Assembly (NCBI GenBank): GCA_016302725.1
Contig: JAEDNB010000049.1
Coordinates: 1-11,670 of the forward strand
DNA from: Lentisphaeria bacterium
GTDB taxonomy: Bacteria; Verrucomicrobiota; Lentisphaeria; Oligosphaerales; Oligosphaeraceae
DNA: 11,670 bases
Direction of reading: 5' to 3'
This document shows, in pieces, positions 8,021-11,670 of the stretch. Within the stretch, counting starts at the first letter, position 1; each line of letters begins with the position of its first letter. The notes under the pieces are model-generated. The model was not told where the DNA came from. It saw only the letters and a list, made by a program, of their open reading frames with translations, and ran no database searches. The position numbers were made by a program, and so were the translations under genes.

Positions 8021-9352
8021 TTATGGTTGCCGGAAGGCCTCCAGGGCCTTTTGGCAGAAGTGGTCGGTCAGTCCCAGGTCGGCGAGGACATCCAGGATGG
8101 TGTATCGGTTCCGGATCATTCCCGCGCCGTAGGTGGTGAAGCGCAGGTCTGAGTCGGGGAGGCCGATTTCAGGGAGGGAGACGGGGCATCCCAGGGCACG
8201 GAGGCGGCTCCTGAGTTCCCGGAAGGGGAGGAGTTGGGTGCGCAGGGAACGGGAAAGGGCCCCATGGGTCTCCAGGAGCCTCCTGCGCCTCGCCTTCCCC
8301 GACTCCCCCTGGGGCAGTTTCTCCTGGGAGACCTTCAGGGCGCTCCCCTCAAAGGGGGTGCCCCCCAGGAACTCCCGCACCTGGGCGGCGCGGGCCTCCG
8401 GGGTGAGGAGAGGAACCCCCTCCGACAGACGGCGTAACTCCTCCGTGGAGGTCTGGAAATAGACCGCCTCCATCAGCGCAGTGGTAATCAGGGAGCCCAC
8501 CGCCACCTTGAAACCATGGGAGGGCTGGATGCCATCCTTCCGGATGTCCCGCATCTCCCAGCAGTGGCTGTAAAGATGCTCCGCCCCGGAGGCGGGACGG
8601 GAATCCAGCAGGTGCTGCATGGCAAAGCCCGTTTGGCAAAGCCCCAGGAAGAGTTTCCGCAGGGAACGGGGATTGCCTTCCCGCAGGGATTGGGGGGCCT
8701 CCAGCCACTCCCGCAGGTCGCCCTGAACCATCTGCCAGGAGACGGATTCCCGGGGAGTGAGGCCCACCGCCTCGGCAATCAGCCAGTCGCCCCCGGCGGG
8801 AATCTTGGCCGCCAAGTCCGCATAGCCCGCCGCCGTCATGGGAAAGGGCGCGGTGGCCAAAATCGCCGTGTCGGCGGCGATGACCAGGGGGGCGGGGCAG
8901 GGCAGGGTCTGCTTCAGCCCGTCCTTGGTGATGGCGGCCCCGGCGGAGGTGTATCCGTCCACGGAGGGGGCGGTGGCGCAGCAGAGATAGCCATCGAGGC
9001 CCAGTTCGAAGGTGCACCGCTTCACCAGGTCGTTGATGGTCCCGGCTCCCACGGCCACGGGGCGGTGTCCCGCCAGGGGGCCCCGGAGGGCTTCCACCAG
9101 GGGATATTCGGCATGGAAGGGGGGCTCGGCGGGAAAGAGGAAGGGGGTGTCCACGGAGAGTCCGCTTTCCGCCAGGATGGCCTGGAGGCGCTCCCCGGCG
9201 ACGCGCCAGGTATTGCCGTCGGCCACCAGCCGAAGGGGGAGGTTGTCCTGGGGCCAGGTCTTCCGGATGAGGTCTGGAATCTGGGGGAGGAGGTTTTCGC
9301 CGATGAGGCAGAAGCGGGTCTGGAGGCCCGGGGGAATGGGGATGAAGTCCAT
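8021..9352 (-). CDS. egsA: sn-Glycerol-1-phosphate dehydrogenase (AraM/EgsA family)
   Basis: This 443-residue metal-dependent NAD(P)H dehydrogenase is of the glycerol-1-phosphate dehydrogenase branch of the iron/zinc alcohol dehydrogenase superfamily, expected to reduce dihydroxyacetone phosphate to sn-glycerol-1-phosphate. The nucleotide-binding GAGTINDLV (102-110) and the substrate/metal motif TAPSVDGYTS (127-136) are diagnostic. Presumed metal ligands are Asp132, His259 (GAEHLYSH) and His279 (PSHGFKVAVG), the last two 20 residues apart as in characterised members. MTAAGYADLAAKIPAGGDW (172-190) is also typical. It is longer than B. subtilis AraM (about 394) or archaeal enzymes (about 350) because of a C-terminal helical extension. 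The frame is open further upstream, but that part is low-complexity Pro/Gly sequence overlapping the preceding gene, so ATG 9352 is chosen. No Shine-Dalgarno is seen. Confidence 0.87.
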   Translation of the reverse strand: MDFIPIPPGLQTRFCLIGENLLPQIPDLIRKTWPQDNLPLRLVADGNTWRVAGERLQAILAESGLSVDTPFLFPAEPPFHAEYPLVEALRGPLAGHRPVAVGAGTINDLVKRCTFELGLDGYLCCATAPSVDGYTSAGAAITKDGLKQTLPCPAPLVIAADTAILATAPFPMTAAGYADLAAKIPAGGDWLIAEAVGLTPRESVSWQMVQGDLREWLEAPQSLREGNPRSLRKLFLGLCQTGFAMQHLLDSRPASGAEHLYSHCWEMRDIRKDGIQPSHGFKVAVGSLITTALMEAVYFQTSTEELRRLSEGVPLLTPEARAAQVREFLGGTPFEGSALKVSQEKLPQGESGKARRRRLLETHGALSRSLRTQLLPFRELRSRLRALGCPVSLPEIGLPDSDLRFTTYGAGMIRNRYTILDVLADLGLTDHFCQKALEAFRQP

Positions 9353-9450
9353 GGAAATGCCAGGGAGGGAAAGGAGGTGCGTCGGCTTGTGCTCTGTATC
9401 ACGGCAGCCCCGCAGGGGGGGAAAGGGGGCATGGTGGGCCTTGGCAGGCG
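9353..9450 (-). other. Spacer upstream of the dehydrogenase gene
   Basis: This 98-bp gap between minus-strand genes is G-rich on the plus strand. I see no clear promoter, Shine-Dalgarno or T-tailed hairpin. The dehydrogenase could be read from an upstream promoter or have its own. Confidence 0.3.
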
Positions 9451-10341
9451 CTAGGGCCCCGGCGAGGGGGCGGAGGCCCTGCGGCGCCGGAGGGGCGGGA
9501 ACGCCAGGGGCAGGAGGCCCAGGAGGGCCAGGAGAAGGAGGAGAAGCCGGGAAGGGGAGCGGAAGGGGGCCGTGAGGAAGTCGCTCCACGCCTCTCCAGT
9601 GGCGGGCAGGAAACTGCGGGGAAGATGGCGCAACTGCTTCAGCTCCCTCTCCTCCTGCAGCCGAACCTCCTTCAGGGCCTGGCGGTACTCCTCCGGATTG
9701 ATGGCCTCCCACAGGAGGACGTTGTCCAATTCAGGATGGAAATCGGACTCCTCCGGCAGGTCGGCGGACTCCAGGCGGAAATCCGTGTAGGAGTGGCTCT
9801 CCAAGAGCCTGCCCTCCCCATCGAAGATTCTCCAGAGGAGAAGGCGGTTCCCCCGGCGGTCCACCGCAAAGTCCTCCCAGTGCCCCCCAGCCTCCTGGGA
9901 GATGAGCCAAAGGGGACGGGAGGAAAGGGATAGCCCGCGACCGAAAAAACCATCCCCCTCCCGCAGGACGGGACCGTAGGGGGGCCAGGAAAGGCGAATG
10001 GCCCGCACACGCGCCGGCCCGACATAGGTGATGAGCGTGGAAACACCATCGCTGTAGCGCACCTCCCGGGAATATTGCCAGTGCGTCATCCGGCTGCGCT
10101 CATCCCTGGGAAACTGAAGCGACTCCCGCCGAAGCAAACCCACATCATCCTCCATCGGACGCTGCTCCACACGGAAACACTGGCGACGCCCCCCCCGGGT
10201 CACCCAGTGAAAGTAGGAAAGGGGCGCACTCTCCATCTCCTGCAACGCCAGGCGTAGACGCAGACGATACAGGGCGGCGGATTCCGCCGACCAGGCGGAA
10301 AACGCCAGCAGGAAAAGGAGAAAAAATGAAAGGGGTCTCAT
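9451..10341 (-). CDS. Exported protein of unknown family with C-terminal membrane anchor
   Basis: I do not recognise this 296-residue protein. From ATG 10341 it begins with a clean signal peptide (MRP, then hydrophobic LSFFLLFLLAFSAW, with a likely cleavage near AWSA or ESAA at about 19-23). The frame is open to GTG 10374, but that start would put extra residues before the n-region. A beta-rich, Arg/Trp/Tyr-rich region follows (about 25-205: YFHWVTRGGRRQCFRVEQ, REVRYSDGVSTLITYVGPARV, HWEDFAVDRRGNRLLLWRIF). It loosely resembles the one-sided beta sheet of RseB/LolA-type periplasmic proteins, as a low-confidence impression only. A charged helix (215-240, NPEEYRQALKEVRLQEEREL) precedes one transmembrane segment (264-281) and a tail with RRRR. 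The expected topology is a periplasmic domain with a short cytoplasmic tail. The neighbouring dehydrogenase follows after 98 bp. Confidence 0.65.
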   Translation of the reverse strand: MRPLSFFLLFLLAFSAWSAESAALYRLRLRLALQEMESAPLSYFHWVTRGGRRQCFRVEQRPMEDDVGLLRRESLQFPRDERSRMTHWQYSREVRYSDGVSTLITYVGPARVRAIRLSWPPYGPVLREGDGFFGRGLSLSSRPLWLISQEAGGHWEDFAVDRRGNRLLLWRIFDGEGRLLESHSYTDFRLESADLPEESDFHPELDNVLLWEAINPEEYRQALKEVRLQEERELKQLRHLPRSFLPATGEAWSDFLTAPFRSPSRLLLLLLALLGLLPLAFPPLRRRRASAPSPGP

Positions 10342-10433
10342 ACAGCGCCACATCAGGAGAATTCGCAAATACACCCGGGAAACTCGGGTAATTTAGTCCG
10401 TCCATCCCATTCGCTTCCAGGGGCGCTGCGCGG

Positions 10434-10450
10434 AAACACGGAGAGCACGG
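10434..10450 (+). repeat. CACGGAG-type repeat, left arm of inverted pair
   Basis: AAACACGGAGAGCACGG is matched in reverse complement at 10653-10669 with 15 of 17 identical bases. Within and next to it the CACGGA core recurs every 9 bp (10437 and 10446). Similar CACGGAG strings are common as dispersed intergenic repeats in several bacterial groups, as I recall them; copy number in this genome is unknown. Confidence 0.55.
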
Positions 10451-10453
10451 AAA

Positions 10454-10471
10454 CGCCCGGCAAGCCGGGCG
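10454..10471. repeat. Short GC hairpin
   Basis: CGCCCGG and CCGGGCG pair perfectly around a CAAG tetraloop. There is no T tract on either side, so it is not a typical terminator. It sits directly beside the left CACGGAG arm. Confidence 0.45.
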
Positions 10472-10537
10472 CAGGGAGAGACGGAGGGGCTTCGAAAGGC
10501 GTTCCTTGGTTTAAATAACCCCTTTGTATCTATTTGG

Positions 10538-10591
10538 TTCTAGAGTTTCTAGAGTTTCTAGAGTTTCTAGAGCTTCTAGAGTTTCTAGAAT
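10538..10591. repeat. 9-bp minisatellite, six tandem copies of TTCTAGAGT
   Basis: Six head-to-tail 9-bp units start at 10538, 10547, 10556, 10565, 10574 and 10583. Units 1, 2, 3 and 5 are identical. Unit 4 ends AGC and unit 6 ends AAT. Every unit contains the palindrome TCTAGA, so the array offers six evenly spaced symmetric sites about one helical turn apart. It lies in AT-rich DNA between minus-strand genes. Confidence 0.95.
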
Positions 10592-10609
10592 CAAATTAAG
10601 CAATAATTT

Positions 10610-10649
10610 AACGCAAAAACCGTCTGGGCCATGCTGGCGTGGCCCAGAC
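10610..10649 (-). terminator. Intrinsic terminator of the truncated glycosidase gene
   Basis: GTCTGGGCCA (10622-10631) and TGGCCCAGAC (10640-10649) form a perfect 10-bp stem with an 8-nt loop. Read on the minus strand, the stem is followed by GGTTTTTGCGTTAAATT, a T-rich tail. The stem lies about 75 bp past the glycosidase stop codon, the right place for a factor-independent terminator. On the plus strand no T run follows. Confidence 0.65.
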
Positions 10650-10652
10650 TCT

Positions 10653-10669
10653 CTGTGCCCTCCGTGTTT
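10653..10669 (-). repeat. CACGGAG-type repeat, right arm of inverted pair
   Basis: This is the reverse complement of the copy at 10434-10450, with two mismatches. On the minus strand it reads AAACACGGAGGGCACAG, again with a 9-bp spacing of the CAC core. It abuts the terminator hairpin. Confidence 0.55.
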
Positions 10670-10724
10670 AAAAACCCTTGGCTATTGGGGTGGGGCCTTG
10701 GTCCGTTAGTGTGCGGGTGGGGGA

Positions 10725-11621
10725 TTAGAGGGGGGTGAGGAGTTCTCCCCAGATGTCTTCGCCGGAGAATCGCCAGGTTCCGGGGGTGGTTTCCACGGCG
10801 TGTCCGAAGCGGGCCTTCATGGGGGGGAGTCCCGGAGGGAGGACGAGGGTGCCCTGGGGATCTTCGGGGCCGATGTTGGCCAGGAGGACCATGGGGGTTC
10901 CCTGGGCGTCGTGGAAGAGGGCGGCGGCGGCCTCTCCGTCCTCGGTTTCCAGGGGGAGGAGTTGGAGAGGGGTGTCCGAGAGGAGCCAGGGGGCGATCTC
11001 CTTGAGGAGGGTGGCCAGGGTCTTGGTTTCCTCCCAGCGCCTCAGGAAATCCTCCCGGGTTTCCCCAAAGGGTTTGAGATATTCCTCTTGGTAGGGCCGC
11101 TTCAGATCCGCGAAGCTGTAGAGGATGAATCCCTTGGCCCCTCGGATGGCCTGATAGAGAATCAGGCCCCGCTCCTGCTCCAGGGTAGGCACCAGGAAAC
11201 GATGGTAGACCTCTGGATCCTTGCGGGCCTTGTAGATGCCGTAGGTGAAGATCTGGGGAACGGACCAGCAGGGCTGGCCGGAGCGTTCCACCGCGTCCAT
11301 GGCCTCCACGCACCGCTTCTGGTCGGACGGGGACTTCCGCATGATGGGATAGGGATCCACGCCCATCACATCTTGGGCGGTGGCGAAGAAGGGGGCCTCG
11401 GCGTAGTCGCAAAGCACTCCCCAGGTGGGATGGCGGGGATCCAACTGGTTCACCTGGAGGCGACGCTCCTCCACGGCCTTCAAATCTTCCAGGGGCACCT
11501 CGTCGTTGATGTACCAGGCCAGCAGGGCGGGATGTTCCCGCAGGGCGGTGACAATCCGGCGGGTGGTCTCGGTGAGATCCTCCCCGCCGAAGACCCTCTG
11601 GAAATTCCTTCCCTCTTCCAA
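10725..11621 (-). pseudogene. 5'-truncated clan GH-A-like glycoside hydrolase
   Basis: The 298-codon frame opens with TTG at 11621 and ends with TAG at 10725. It looks like the C-terminal part of a TIM-barrel glycosidase: HPALLAWYINDEVP (30-43), where Asn39-Asp40-Glu41 sits like the acid/base on barrel strand 4; LDPRHPTWGV (60-69); DVMGVDPYPI (84-93); CWSVPQIFTYG (118-128) at the expected strand 7; and ILYQAIRGAKGFILYSF (154-170) as strand 8. A C-terminal beta domain follows (about 215-298). The N-terminal sandwich domain and the first three strands are absent. An in-frame TGA lies two codons upstream of the TTG, and the other two minus frames also contain stops within the last 50 bases. It is therefore probably a remnant, a frameshifted gene or an assembly break. 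The exact GH family is not assigned (GH2, GH42 or an unclassified relative). The second catalytic Glu is not evident. Confidence 0.6.
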
Positions 11622-11670
11622 TGCTCATGTACGGTAAAGTATCACAAGAAAATTATGTCGAATTGACAGC
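11622..11670. other. AT-rich window end beyond the glycosidase breakpoint
   Basis: The last 49 bases are clearly AT-richer than the glycosidase frame and have stops in all three minus-strand frames. No promoter with proper spacing is seen on the minus strand (a TCGACA box has no suitably spaced -10). Confidence 0.3.

Larger units (their letters stand above)
10342..10724. other. 383-bp gene-free region rich in repeats and hairpins
   Basis: No credible gene lies here. Contents from left to right are a short ACCCG/CGGGT stem (10373-10389), one arm of an inverted CACGGAG-type repeat (10434-10450), a 7-bp GC hairpin (10454-10471), an AT-rich stretch (about 10509-10536), a six-copy 9-bp tandem repeat (10538-10591), another AT-rich stretch (10590-10618), a perfect 10-bp hairpin (10622-10649) and the second inverted-repeat arm (10653-10669). 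It must contain the 5' leader of the exported-protein gene and the 3' end of the truncated glycosidase transcript. I could not identify a convincing promoter for the exported-protein gene. Confidence 0.6.

Noticed and set aside
6586..8139. Open frame of 517 codons on the plus strand opposite the fucosidase gene
   Set aside because: It is Gly/Val-rich antisense sequence with no domain, and it fully overlaps the clearly conserved GH29 gene.
9353..9712. N-terminal extension of the G1P dehydrogenase in the same open frame
   Set aside because: The added 120 residues are Pro/Gly/Ala low-complexity sequence overlapping the exported-protein gene in another frame. The family match begins at Met encoded at 9352.
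10538..10591. CRISPR array
   Set aside because: The units are 9 bp with no spacers between them, and no cas genes are present.
10524..10709. Short plus-strand frame reading through the minisatellite as repeated Ser-Arg-Val
   Set aside because: It starts with TTG without a Shine-Dalgarno, and its coding look comes only from the 9-bp period being a multiple of three. The rest shows no protein character.
11637..11661. Minus-strand promoter for the glycosidase frame (TCGACA with GATACT or TACTTT)
   Set aside because: The spacers are only 12 and 14 bp, too short for a sigma-70 promoter.

Overview
The window is GC-rich bacterial chromosome with two convergent gene blocks. The plus-strand block (1-6535) is a branched-chain amino acid operon: the 3' end of ilvB, then ilvN, ilvC and ilvD. 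It is followed by a DUF815-family AAA ATPase and a ten-helix EamA/DMT-type permease. The minus-strand block (6643-11621) reads leftwards. It contains a 5'-truncated clan-GH-A-like glycosidase gene, an unrecognised exported protein with a C-terminal membrane anchor, a glycerol-1-phosphate dehydrogenase of the AraM/EgsA family, and a GH29 alpha-L-fucosidase without a signal peptide.

No rRNA or other taxonomic marker is present, so the host can only be guessed. High GC, DUF815, a bacterial G1P dehydrogenase, carbohydrate-active enzymes and CACGGAG-type intergenic repeats would fit an anaerobic member of the PVC group (for example Lentisphaerota or Kiritimatiellota). This is inference, not demonstration.

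IlvBN, IlvC and IlvD are three consecutive steps from pyruvate/2-oxobutyrate to the 2-oxo acids of valine and isoleucine. IlvN keeps the valine-sensing residues of the ACT domain. The ATPase and the permease follow closely in the same direction (32 and 27 bp gaps) and are probably co-transcribed. The permease has the best Shine-Dalgarno sequence in the window, and amino acid export is a reasonable but unproven guess. An 11/12-bp stem-loop lies between the convergent blocks (6603-6633).

The most unusual DNA is the 383-bp gene-free stretch 10342-10724. It holds a six-copy 9-bp minisatellite (TTCTAGAGT), a pair of inverted CACGGAG-type repeats that themselves have a 9-bp period, a GC hairpin, and a perfect 10-bp stem with a T run placed as a terminator for the truncated glycosidase gene. 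That glycosidase frame starts abruptly just before its first catalytic strand, with an in-frame stop two codons upstream and AT-rich non-coding DNA beyond. It looks like a broken gene. I found no CRISPR array, tRNA, rRNA, transposase or defence system. Most of the window is ordinary metabolism.
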